Source: Acidobacteriota bacterium (lineage in GTDB: Bacteria; Acidobacteriota; Vicinamibacteria; Vicinamibacterales; CAVVIG01). Taken from it: a stretch of DNA of 6,512 nucleotides. Numbering within the stretch: the stretch's first letter is position 1; every line of letters starts with the position of its first letter. This document shows positions 1 to 6,348 of the stretch, one piece after another. The translations under genes were made by a program, and so were the position numbers. The stretch lies in contig QHWF01000475.1 in the NCBI GenBank assembly GCA_003222455.1, positions 1-6,512 of the forward strand, read 5' to 3'. The notes below the pieces were generated by a model. That model had not been told where the DNA came from. It did no database searches and saw nothing but the letters and a program-made list of their open reading frames with translations.

Positions 1-1976
1 CGCCTTCGCCGCGCTTCACGCGCGAACGCAACATATCGACAGCAGGCACGGGTCCGCAGCGACTCGCGATTGATGCAACGCTGCTCGAGGCTGCAAAGCC
101 GTTCCGGGTGACGTCCTATGGCGAGCGCACAGTCGCCCTGGACGGCCTTGCCGATCTTCGCCTGTTCGACGGGCAGGGCCGGCCCGTGCCACACCTGCTG
201 ATCTACCCGCCCGCGCGCGAACCTTCGTGGACCCGGGGTATGCTGCTGCCGATTGCCGCAACAAAGAAAAGCAGTGGCTTCGAAGTCGATCTTGGCCATG
301 CGGAACCAAGTGACGCCGTTCGCGTCGAAGGTATTCCTGCGCCCTTTCTGAAGCGGCTGACGCTCGAAGGGAGCGGCGATCGTGCGCATTGGACCATGCT
401 GGCATCGGAAGGGACGCTGTTCGACCTCCCCGACGAGCATCTGCGCGAAACGACGCTCGCCTTCCGGCGCGGATCCTATCGCTACCTGCGGGTGATCTTC
501 GACGACACGAACAGCGGGCGCGTTGCCCCGCCGCGCGCGGTGTTTGCCCGGCGCATCACCGGGCCGGCGCCACCACCGCCGCCGGCAGCCGCACTGGCCT
601 TCGAGCGGCGGCCGAGTGAGCCGGGCCGGAGCCGCTATCGCATCCGCCTGCCGGCTGCGCATCTCCCCATCGTCGCTCTCGATCTCGATATCGGCGGGGG
701 TCATGTGTTCCGGCCCGTGGCCGTTAACGAGTCGAGGCTCGTCGGCGAGGAAGCGGTTCCGGCGCAACTCGGGCGCGCCACGCTGATGCGCGTGCTCCGC
801 GACGGCGCGGCCGCACAAGCGCTGCGCATTCCTCTGACGCCGCCGGCCGAGGCCGAGCTCGAGCTGGTTGTCGAGGACGGCAACAATCCGCCGCTCGAGT
901 TGAAGGGTGTGTCGGCGTCATTCGCGGAGCTGCCCTGGATTTATTTCGAGGCGCGGGATGCGACGATCGTGGCCCGGTACGGAGATCTCACGGCAGCGCC
1001 CCCTCGTTTCGATCTCGAGGCGATGCGGGACTCGATCGACGTGTCGCTGCTCCGCGAGGCGACATGGCAGCCGCCGCGCGTGCTGGCCGAATCGGACGCG
1101 ACTGGTGGCGCGCCGGCCTTTCCCGCGGTCGGCGCGGCGATTGACACGACGAAGTTCCGTCACACGCGCGACATCGCGGACACATCAGGTGGCCTGCTGG
1201 CGCTGCCGCTCGACGCCGCGGTGCTGAGCCGCAGCCGCGGGCCGGCAGCCCGGTTTGCGGACGTGCGGATCGTCGATCGTACGAACCGGCAGATTCCATA
1301 TCTGGTCGAACGCCGCGACGAGCCTCTTTCGATCGACGTGCCGATCGCCGTCGCGACCGATCAACAGGCATCGTCTCTGGCCAGGACGCCGGGCGTCAAT
1401 CGTTCCGTCTACGTGATTCGATTCCCGTATCCCGGCCTCCCGGCGGGGGCGCTGGCGCTCCAGACATCGGCGCGCATTTTTCAGCGAATCGTGGATATCG
1501 GCGTGCTCCGGCCTCCGGACCGCCGGCGTCGCGACGCGTGGTTCGACGTGATGGCCGCGAGCACGTGGCGGCACGCCGATCAACAGACGTCCGCCCCCGC
1601 GTTGACCATGCGAGTGCCGACAGTGGACAAGACCGAGCTGCTGCTCGCCGTCGACGAAGGCGACAATGCGCCGCTGCCGGTCGTCTCGGCAAGGCTCTTG
1701 CTCCCGTCCTACCGGCTACGCTTTTTCCGTCCCGAGAAGAACGAGCTCCGACTCGTGTACGGCCGCGACGACTTGCCGCCACCCCGATACGATCTGTCGC
1801 TGCTCGCGCCGCAGGTGATGGGTGCGCCGGCACGAGAGATCTCAGCCAGCCCGGAGCGGGCCGGCGGAGCCGGCATGGCGACGCCGTTCGTGTCGCCCCG
1901 CATCTTCTGGACATTTCTGAGCACGGCCGTGATTGCGCTGCTGCTCCTGATTGTGCGTCTGGTGCGGACGCCGTGA
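1..1976 (+). CDS. DUF3999-like membrane-anchored extracytoplasmic protein, 5' end missing
   Basis: The reading frame starting at position 3 is open from the left edge to a TGA at 1974-1976, giving 657 visible residues. An internal GTG at 108 is not the start, because the codons before it (QRLAIDATLLEAAKPF, nt 57-104) are typical of the family N-terminus; the real start and presumably a signal peptide lie outside the window. The family hallmark is a mature N-terminus followed by LADLRLFDGQGRPVPHLLI, then beta-rich, discoidin-like segments. A proline run near residue 190 looks like a linker. Residues about 634-651 form one hydrophobic helix followed by RLVRTP, so the bulk should be extracytoplasmic with a short cytoplasmic tail. 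The protein is internally duplicated (about residues 5-338 and 385-598). The function of DUF3999 is unknown; relatives often sit beside a DUF2339 multispanning membrane protein, which would be upstream here and cannot be checked. The family call is by recalled motif pattern. Confidence 0.8.
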   Translation, partial: PSPRFTRERNISTAGTGPQRLAIDATLLEAAKPFRVTSYGERTVALDGLADLRLFDGQGRPVPHLLIYPPAREPSWTRGMLLPIAATKKSSGFEVDLGHAEPSDAVRVEGIPAPFLKRLTLEGSGDRAHWTMLASEGTLFDLPDEHLRETTLAFRRGSYRYLRVIFDDTNSGRVAPPRAVFARRITGPAPPPPPAAALAFERRPSEPGRSRYRIRLPAAHLPIVALDLDIGGGHVFRPVAVNESRLVGEEAVPAQLGRATLMRVLRDGAAAQALRIPLTPPAEAELELVVEDGNNPPLELKGVSASFAELPWIYFEARDATIVARYGDLTAAPPRFDLEAMRDSIDVSLLREATWQPPRVLAESDATGGAPAFPAVGAAIDTTKFRHTRDIADTSGGLLALPLDAAVLSRSRGPAARFADVRIVDRTNRQIPYLVERRDEPLSIDVPIAVATDQQASSLARTPGVNRSVYVIRFPYPGLPAGALALQTSARIFQRIVDIGVLRPPDRRRRDAWFDVMAASTWRHADQQTSAPALTMRVPTVDKTELLLAVDEGDNAPLPVVSARLLLPSYRLRFFRPEKNELRLVYGRDDLPPPRYDLSLLAPQVMGAPAREISASPERAGGAGMATPFVSPRIFWTFLSTAVIALLLLIVRLVRTP

Positions 1977-1994
1977 GGTGGCGGGAGAGGCGAA

Positions 1995-2393
1995 TCAGAA
2001 GATCACTGCCACGTCGAAGATCACGCCTCTCGGATCGCACATCACGGCCTGACCGTCAATCACACCGCGTCGATAGCCGTACGGCAACACAACCAGGCGC
2101 TGCTCGAGCGCTACGGGCAGCGGCTCCATCTTCTTCTGCCATCCTGGTGGAAGCGAGCCCGTGCGCGCGTATTTCTTCTGCAGGCCCGGCGGCAGGCGGC
2201 GAGACCGCGGCGCGTAGTACTCGCGGATGATCTGGACGTCACGGTTCGAAAAGACGATGTCGACCTGGCGCTGCAGATCGGGTCCGCGGCCGGAACGGTG
2301 TCGTTTTCCGTGTCCTTCACCTGGTCCACCAGCCACCAGGGTGGTGCCCCCGAGCACCAGATAGCCGGCGAGCACGAACACCAATCGGTTCAT
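1995..2393 (-). CDS. Small secreted RcnB/CigR-like protein
   Basis: A 132-residue protein. Its ATG at 2393 is chosen over upstream in-frame starts because a GGAGG lies 8 nt before it and a signal peptide begins exactly there (MNRLVFVLAGYLVLGGTTLV, then AGG). After a basic, Gly/His-rich stretch (about 23-40), the core reads IIREYY (55-60), then two LPPG motifs (67-70 and 81-84), each followed by a Lys-rich turn (LQKK, WQKK), then PYGYRRGVIDGQ and a hydrophobic C-terminus ending VAVIF. This spaced LPPG pattern with a terminal YRR..DG....D segment is typical of the RcnB / 'anti-virulence regulator CigR' group of small periplasmic proteins. RcnB in E. coli affects nickel/cobalt homeostasis; that role cannot be carried over here, since no metal exporter or metal regulator is adjacent. 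The gene converges on the DUF3999 gene (18-bp gap) and diverges from the gene at 2733. Confidence 0.8.
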   Translation of the reverse strand: MNRLVFVLAGYLVLGGTTLVAGGPGEGHGKRHRSGRGPDLQRQVDIVFSNRDVQIIREYYAPRSRRLPPGLQKKYARTGSLPPGWQKKMEPLPVALEQRLVVLPYGYRRGVIDGQAVMCDPRGVIFDVAVIF

Positions 2394-2401
2394 TTTGTGA
2401 T

Positions 2402-2406
2402 CCTCC
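2402..2406 (-). promoter_or_regulatory. Shine-Dalgarno site deciding the start at 2393
   Basis: On the minus strand a perfect GGAGG is followed by 8 nt and then ATG. It fixes the start of the RcnB/CigR-like gene and excludes the 64-residue upstream in-frame extension, which has no signal peptide or recognisable domain. Confidence 0.75.
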
Positions 2407-2717
2407 ATACCTGGCCGCTCCGGGAAGATCCGAGGCCTGGCGATGCCATACCCCAGAGCAAACGCACTGCCAGCCCGGCCTGATGCCGCGAACGCATGAA
2501 AGTGCCAGAACCGGCGGAACTTGCGGCAACCGGCACGCTCAACCATGCCATGGCGGAAGACAGAAACGGCATCGGCGAACGACAACTTGTCAGTGGCGAG
2601 AAACCGCGGGAACCGCTTCCGTCACTCTACTTTCTGCGGGTGTAAAATCCTTCCTTCCGCGAAATCCAGGTTCGAGTTGTCAGTCGGCATGGACCTGTGT
2701 CCGGCCGGCGTAAGACG

Positions 2718-2724
2718 AAAGGAG
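2718..2724 (+). promoter_or_regulatory. Shine-Dalgarno site deciding the start at 2733
   Basis: AAAGGAG followed by 8 nt and ATG. It selects the start at 2733, which opens directly into a signal peptide, over an upstream in-frame GTG at 2697 that would put 12 charged residues in front of it. Confidence 0.8.
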
Positions 2725-2732
2725 CACACGAC

Positions 2733-3509
2733 ATGCGTTTTCATTACCTGGCTGGTGTCTTCACCATCGCCGCCGCGACGGCAATCGCGGCGGCCGACCC
2801 TCCCTACGCCGGGAAGTGGAAGATGAATCCAGCCAGGAGCAATTTTGGCGAGCTCACCGTAGTCTATGAACAGCTGCCGTCAGGCGAGATGCAGGAAACG
2901 ACGTCTGGCCAGTCCTACAAGTTCAAAGTGGATGGAAAGGATTACCCGGATCACTTTGGCAATACGGCTGCCTGGAAGTCTCTCAGCTCCACGAGCTGGG
3001 AGAGAACATTGAAATTAAAAGGGAAGGTGTTGACGACCGATACCCTGACGCTCTCGCCGGACGGCAAGAGCCTGACGACGGACTCCAAAGGCACCAAACC
3101 CAACGGCGAGACCATCCACGATACGTTTGTCTTCGAGCGCGTCTCCGGCGGTCCCGGTCTGGCGGGCAAGTGGAAGGCCAGCAACATGAAGTCCAGTTCG
3201 CCGAGTCTGCTGGAGCTCGCACCGTCCGGGTCTGATGGTCTGACATTCAAGATTGTCGATATGGGGCTGACGTGCGACAGCAAACTCGATGGAAAGGATT
3301 ATCCGTGCACCGGCCCGACCTTGTCGGAGGGATGGACCGTGGCGCTGGTCACGTCCGGCCTTCGTTCGTTGAACATGACGATCAAACAGAACGGCAAAGA
3401 CTTCTACAAGGTCGTCTATACCGTTTCTCCTGATGGTAAGACGCTCACCGAATCCGGCACCGCGACAGGAACCGACGAGAAAATCAAAGTGGTTTACGAC
3501 CGTCAGTAG
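2733..3509 (+). CDS. Secreted two-domain beta-rich protein with duplicated GKWK/DGKDYP domain
   Basis: A 258-residue protein. Residues 1-21 form a signal peptide with an Ala-rich core and a likely cut after AAA (19-21). The mature part is two copies of one domain. Copy 1 (about 22-137) has YAGKWK, then VDGKDYP (66-72) and LSPDGKSLT (107-115). Copy 2 (about 141-258) has LAGKWK (143-148), LDGKDYP (185-191) and SPDGKTLT (222-229). Each resembles a small beta-barrel (lipocalin-like) domain of the kind seen in many uncharacterised acidobacterial exported proteins starting with G-x-W-x-x-N; that comparison is from memory and the function is unknown. The only cysteines, C181 and C192, flank the DGKDYP motif of copy 2 and could form a disulfide after export. 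The gene appears somewhat less GC-rich than its neighbours. It seems monocistronic: divergent promoter region upstream, hairpin 4 nt after the stop. Alternatives include a ligand-binding or lipid-handling envelope protein. Confidence 0.82.
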   Translation: MRFHYLAGVFTIAAATAIAAADPPYAGKWKMNPARSNFGELTVVYEQLPSGEMQETTSGQSYKFKVDGKDYPDHFGNTAAWKSLSSTSWERTLKLKGKVLTTDTLTLSPDGKSLTTDSKGTKPNGETIHDTFVFERVSGGPGLAGKWKASNMKSSSPSLLELAPSGSDGLTFKIVDMGLTCDSKLDGKDYPCTGPTLSEGWTVALVTSGLRSLNMTIKQNGKDFYKVVYTVSPDGKTLTESGTATGTDEKIKVVYDRQ

Positions 3510-3512
3510 CCG

Positions 3513-3535
3513 CGGACACCAGAGAGGCGTGTCCG
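3513..3535 (+). terminator. Hairpin just after the secreted-protein gene, probable terminator
   Basis: Perfect 7-bp stem CGGACAC (3513-3519) / GTGTCCG (3529-3535) with a 9-nt loop, starting 4 nt after the TAG. There is no T-tract, so intrinsic termination would be weak; it could instead protect the mRNA 3' end. Confidence 0.45.
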
Positions 3536-3558
3536 ACTGACTGACGCCACCATTGAAC

Positions 3559-3622
3559 GCGAAGGCCCAACCTTCGCTCGCCAGCGATTCAGCGAGCTTC
3601 GGCCTGGCAAGCGCGAAGGCCG
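3559..3622. repeat. Cluster of three adjacent hairpins between convergent genes (REP-like)
   Basis: Three inverted repeats follow each other: GCGAAGG (3559-3565) / CCTTCGC (3571-3577), 5-nt loop; GCTCGC (3576-3581) / GCGAGC (3592-3597), 10-nt loop; CGGCCT (3600-3605) / AGGCCG (3617-3622), 11-nt loop. The first two share bases 3576-3577. The 9-mer GCGAAGGCC occurs twice (3559-3567 and 3613-3621). The position, in the gap between two gene 3' ends, suits a bidirectional terminator or a dispersed intergenic palindrome. No T-tract is present on either side. Confidence 0.5.
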
Positions 3623-3644
3623 GCTTCCGAATTCCTAATTTCGC

Positions 3645-6011
3645 CTAGCGGCCATCGTTCTGGAAAATATCGTAGACATAATCGTGGGCGCTCAGCGCAG
3701 TCATCCCGAGTGCTCCGGATTGAACGCGCGCGACGATGTCCTGGCGGGAAAGGTCGAACACCGCGTCGAGAATCTGCGCGCGTTCCTCCGCGCTGGCGGG
3801 CGCCACGACGAACAGGACGCGAGCGCTGTGCTGGATGTAACGGGGCGACAGCAGCTGGCGCTTGAGAATATCCATGATGATCGGCGCCTTCGCGCGATCA
3901 AAGCGGCCGGGATCTCCTCGCCGATCGAGTTCGGCAAAAAACGCGGCCGTCCATTCGTTGTGGCAGTTCCACAACCTGTCGAATACGGCTCTCGTGAAAC
4001 GCGTCCCGGCCTTGACTTCGAAAGCGTTCGATGCCGGCACCACGCCGTCCTCGGTGAGCGCCGGCCCTTTGAGATAGCCGTCTTTCGTGATGGCCGCCTC
4101 ATGATGCAGCAGGCTCCACAACCAGGACACGTCAATGCGATACGTGGCCAGATCGTTCATGAAGCGCAGCGACAGCTCGTAATCGTCGATGGCGGCCGCG
4201 AAGTTCCCGTTGAGGATCTGGAAACCATAGTTCGCCGCCATATAAAACGCATGCTGGATGTGCTCGATGGTGACGTCGCCTGCCGGCACGCCGTAAATGC
4301 TGTCCCAACGCTCGGGCGTCAGCAGTTTTTCGGGCGTGTCGAGCGCGCTGGTGGCGATGACCCACGGCGTAATCGTGCCCTGCGCGCTCAACAGGCCACG
4401 AGATTGCAGCACCGCTCGCTCCGCGTCAACCAGACCGCTGCCGACCGCTGGCACCGGCTTGCCTTTCACGTCCACGGTCTCTCGCGGCGCATCGACCATT
4501 CCCTGGAGGTCGGTAATTGACGCTTGCAACGGACCGTTGCCGGCAGCGACGTAGGCCGACGCCGGGCTCGCCACCCAACTCTGGCGATACGCGTCATAGA
4601 GCCGCCCCTCGACCCTGTTGGCCAGGAGGTCCTCGAGCGAAGGCAGTTGCCCACCCGACAGCGAATCGCCGGTCACGAACATCAGCCCCAGCAGGCGCTC
4701 CCGTAACTTGTCGATGACCATCGCGCGCAGCGCCAGCGCGTTGTAGCGTGAGCGGCCGTAGGGATCGTTTGTCGGGTAGATCATCACGGCGGCCATACCG
4801 CCAATCGGCGCGGCGTGGCTCAGCTCCCGACCGTTCATGCCGGCCATGAGCATGACAAGGGCGTTGTAGCGTTGATACGCAATCATGTTCGCGGAGGCCA
4901 TCCCGATGGTCTGCGGATCCGGATACACGCCTCGGGGATCGTCCTTCCACATCTCGATGAGGCTGCCCAGGTAATCCCACCGTCCGACATTCGTCCCAAG
5001 AAGCCGGCGCCGCAACACCCACGCGATCGCCGGCAGGAACCGCCCGGCGGTTCCCTCCTCGTACAGGACTTTGATCTTGAACGTGCCGGGCTGGACACCG
5101 ATCGAGCCTTCCAGCCGCGTCAGGAGCTTCTCGACGATGAGCGCTTCGTGGGGAGTCTGGATCTTCGGGATGTAGAAGTAGACGCCGGTGCCGGCGCGCG
5201 TCAGCGCCTCGTAGTTGTTGAGGACCCACAACACCGCAATCGCGATGAGGCCTGGCGCCGGTTCACCCGCCACCGTGATGGGCTCGAAACGCACGTGAAT
5301 GCCCGGGGGCCGGACAAACCGCGTCGGCCACTGTTTGAAAGACTTGTTGATCCGGTACGACCGCGCTTCACCTTTCTTGTTCACGTCGTACGGACGATCC
5401 GTCCAGCGTCCCTCGAGGATCTCTTTCGCATTCTGCAACGCCGCAAATGCTCCGACCGGCTGGTTCCGGCCGGTTCCGGCGGGCTGGAAATGGGCCGGCG
5501 AGGCATCTTCGAAGTCCGGCATGTTCATGGGCGCCGCGCTGTTCAACGCGTTGAACGCCATGTCCAGCGGATGCCACGGCCCGGTCAGCTCGAGACCGGG
5601 ATTTCTGGACGGGTGCGCGTCCTGCGGAATGGGCACTTCGTCATTCAACCGCCAACGGAGGTCGCTGTCCCGGCCGAGGAAGTTGTCGATCAGGCCCTGG
5701 ACGATCTGCCGGAACGTCCAGAACCGTCCCGTCACTGGATCTTCAAATGTATCGTTCCAGCGCGGCCACGCGTACTTCTCGCGAACGGGCGCAGTCGATT
5801 GGAGGAGCGCCTGGCGCGCCGTGAGCGCGGCAGCGATATGCGGCCGGAATTCGCCCGTGAGCGTCGCAATCGTCTCGTCCACGTCGATCGCCCGGCCGTT
5901 GACTGTCTTGGTCCCGAACAGTTCCGGAAACTTCTGAAGGATGTCTTCGCGAATCATGATGGGTCGGATCCGCCACGGAGTCGTCATGAGCGGCCGCTCA
6001 CCCCGTAGCAT
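3645..6011 (-). CDS. aceB: Malate synthase (A-type, long form)
   Basis: A 788-residue homologue of malate synthase A, which condenses glyoxylate with acetyl-CoA to malate in the cytoplasm. Family landmarks in order: ELTGPWHPLDMAFNALNS (141-158) and DFEDASP (166-172); RPPGIH (234-239), whose R234 matches the catalytic Arg of RPRGWH; VYFYIPKIQTPHEA (277-290) in the TIM barrel; E318 and D346 (in GRWDY, 343-347), the expected Mg ligands; PIGGMAA (402-408); SWVASP (478-483); FMNDLATYRI (617-626), whose D620 matches the catalytic Asp447 of E. coli MEDAATAEI; and LWSLLHH (631-637). Thus the active site looks complete. It is much longer than E. coli AceB (533): extra N-terminal sequence, an insertion after GGMAA, another after SWVASP, and about 55 residues beyond the usual C-terminus. 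The start is uncertain: ATG 6011 has GGAG 4 nt upstream, but ATG 5987 or 5957 (MIREDILQKF) may be the true one. No isocitrate lyase gene is nearby. Confidence is high for the family, lower for aceB as the symbol. Confidence 0.87.
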   Translation of the reverse strand: MLRGERPLMTTPWRIRPIMIREDILQKFPELFGTKTVNGRAIDVDETIATLTGEFRPHIAAALTARQALLQSTAPVREKYAWPRWNDTFEDPVTGRFWTFRQIVQGLIDNFLGRDSDLRWRLNDEVPIPQDAHPSRNPGLELTGPWHPLDMAFNALNSAAPMNMPDFEDASPAHFQPAGTGRNQPVGAFAALQNAKEILEGRWTDRPYDVNKKGEARSYRINKSFKQWPTRFVRPPGIHVRFEPITVAGEPAPGLIAIAVLWVLNNYEALTRAGTGVYFYIPKIQTPHEALIVEKLLTRLEGSIGVQPGTFKIKVLYEEGTAGRFLPAIAWVLRRRLLGTNVGRWDYLGSLIEMWKDDPRGVYPDPQTIGMASANMIAYQRYNALVMLMAGMNGRELSHAAPIGGMAAVMIYPTNDPYGRSRYNALALRAMVIDKLRERLLGLMFVTGDSLSGGQLPSLEDLLANRVEGRLYDAYRQSWVASPASAYVAAGNGPLQASITDLQGMVDAPRETVDVKGKPVPAVGSGLVDAERAVLQSRGLLSAQGTITPWVIATSALDTPEKLLTPERWDSIYGVPAGDVTIEHIQHAFYMAANYGFQILNGNFAAAIDDYELSLRFMNDLATYRIDVSWLWSLLHHEAAITKDGYLKGPALTEDGVVPASNAFEVKAGTRFTRAVFDRLWNCHNEWTAAFFAELDRRGDPGRFDRAKAPIIMDILKRQLLSPRYIQHSARVLFVVAPASAEERAQILDAVFDLSRQDIVARVQSGALGMTALSAHDYVYDIFQNDGR

Positions 6012-6015
6012 GAAA

Positions 6016-6019
6016 CTCC
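6016..6019 (-). promoter_or_regulatory. Possible Shine-Dalgarno for the malate synthase start at 6011
   Basis: GGAG on the minus strand, 4 nt before ATG 6011. The spacing is short. ATG 5987 has a GGTGAG 10 nt upstream as a competitor, and ATG 5957 has only a weak site, so this does not settle the start. Confidence 0.4.
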
Positions 6020-6031
6020 AGTTTGTGACCA

Positions 6032-6097
6032 GTTAGCAACATCACAGCACGGGCCACGAAGATCACTTCGTGGCAGAATTCATGAGCCGGTGCTAAC
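6032..6097. repeat. Nested inverted repeat upstream of malate synthase
   Basis: The inner hairpin is a perfect 9-bp stem, GCCACGAAG (6053-6061) / CTTCGTGGC (6066-6074), with loop ATCA. The outer arms are GTTAGCA (6032-6038) / TGCTAAC (6091-6097). The two centres lie about 1 nt apart (6063.5 and 6064.5), so the element is nearly concentric, with 14 and 16 unpaired bases between the stems. It lies 21-86 nt before ATG 6011 on the coding side, where it could be an mRNA leader structure, an operator, or a dispersed palindromic element. Confidence 0.55.
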
Positions 6098-6125
6098 CGC
6101 GGACCATGAAATCCATTTTCTGAGC

Positions 6126-6164
6126 AGACACCGAGACCCAGAGATTCTCTGTGTCTTTGTGTCT
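6126..6164. repeat. Imperfect palindrome with 19-nt arms
   Basis: Left arm 6126-6144 and right arm 6146-6164 are complementary at 16 of 19 positions around a single central T (6145); the innermost six pairs (CAGAGA / TCTCTG) are perfect. The right arm runs into the 8-bp tandem repeat, so palindrome and tandem repeat form one composite element. Confidence 0.55.
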
Positions 6165-6186
6165 CTGTGTCGTTGTGTCTCTGTGG
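6150..6186. repeat. Short tandem repeat, 8-bp unit TGTGTCTC
   Basis: Four full units follow one another: TGTGTCTT (6150-6157), TGTGTCTC (6158-6165), TGTGTCGT (6166-6173) and TGTGTCTC (6174-6181), then a partial TGTGG (6182-6186). On the minus strand this reads as GAGACACA repeats. Open frames through it encode low-complexity peptides and are not taken as genes. Confidence 0.75.
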
Positions 6187-6278
6187 CTCATTCCCTCTGG
6201 GCGCCCGCCGCCGATCGCGTCAGGTCCGACCGAGTGTTCCCGTGGCGATCCTCGGATGTCAAGGAAAAAGGCCGCCCT

Positions 6279-6348
6279 AGTAACGAAGATTCGCCGGCTC
6301 CGCCGAGGCTCGGTTTTACTCGGCGGTTTGAGGCGAAGTTTCGTTACT
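6279..6348 (-). terminator. 70-bp nested inverted repeat overlapping the permease stop codon
   Basis: Outer arms of 17 nt (6279-6295 and 6332-6348) are complementary at 15 positions. Inside lies a perfect 8-bp stem, CCGCCGAG (6300-6307) / CTCGGCGG (6319-6326), with an 11-nt loop. The centres are 6313 and 6313.5. The permease stop codon (6344-6346) lies in the first arm as read on the minus strand. A run of five T on that strand (6265-6269) comes 9 nt after the stem, so it may act as a terminator, though the spacing is not canonical. It separates the permease from malate synthase. Confidence 0.55.

Larger units (their letters stand above)
2394..2732. other. Divergent intergenic region, no gene seen
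   Basis: This 339-bp space lies between two outward-facing genes and must hold both promoters. Short open frames crossing it have skewed Arg/Pro/Ala composition and no family resemblance, so I leave them out. A possible -10 hexamer for the rightward gene is TAAAAT at 2643-2648, but no convincing -35 lies 16-18 bp upstream. An 8-mer, TTGTCAGT, occurs at 2587-2594 and 2677-2684; with only two copies it may be chance. No terminator or riboswitch fold is evident. Confidence 0.5.
6012..6343. other. 332-bp intergenic region rich in palindromes, no gene seen
   Basis: Between the malate synthase start and the permease stop there is no credible gene. The space holds the nested inverted repeat at 6032-6097, the palindrome plus 8-bp tandem repeat at 6126-6186, and most of the hairpin element at 6279-6348. 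The malate synthase promoter should also be here on the minus strand, but I could not find a convincing -35/-10 pair. The piece 6187-6278 shows nothing distinctive beyond the A5 run at 6265-6269. Confidence 0.6.

Noticed and set aside
1396..2040. A 214-codon minus-strand frame opposite the DUF3999 gene
   Set aside because: Arg/Ala/Pro-rich shadow overlapping two real genes.
1538..2230. A 230-codon plus-strand frame
   Set aside because: It overlaps the DUF3999 gene in another frame and runs antisense into the RcnB/CigR-like gene; composition is Arg-rich and no motif is seen.
2394..2585. N-terminal extension of the RcnB/CigR-like gene to an ATG at 2585
   Set aside because: The Shine-Dalgarno and signal peptide at 2393 define a better start; the extension lacks both.
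2643..2648. TAAAAT as a -10 box for the gene at 2733
   Set aside because: No adequate -35 at 16-18 bp and no TGn extension; kept only as a remark, not as a promoter.
3684..4520. A 278-codon plus-strand open frame opposite the end of malate synthase
   Set aside because: Antisense shadow of the well-supported minus-strand gene, with no domain, signal peptide or good start.
4815..6008. A 397-codon open frame on the plus strand opposite malate synthase
   Set aside because: It lies wholly antisense to a gene with clear family motifs. Its product is Arg/Pro/Val-rich with no recognisable domain; long antisense frames are common in high-GC coding DNA.
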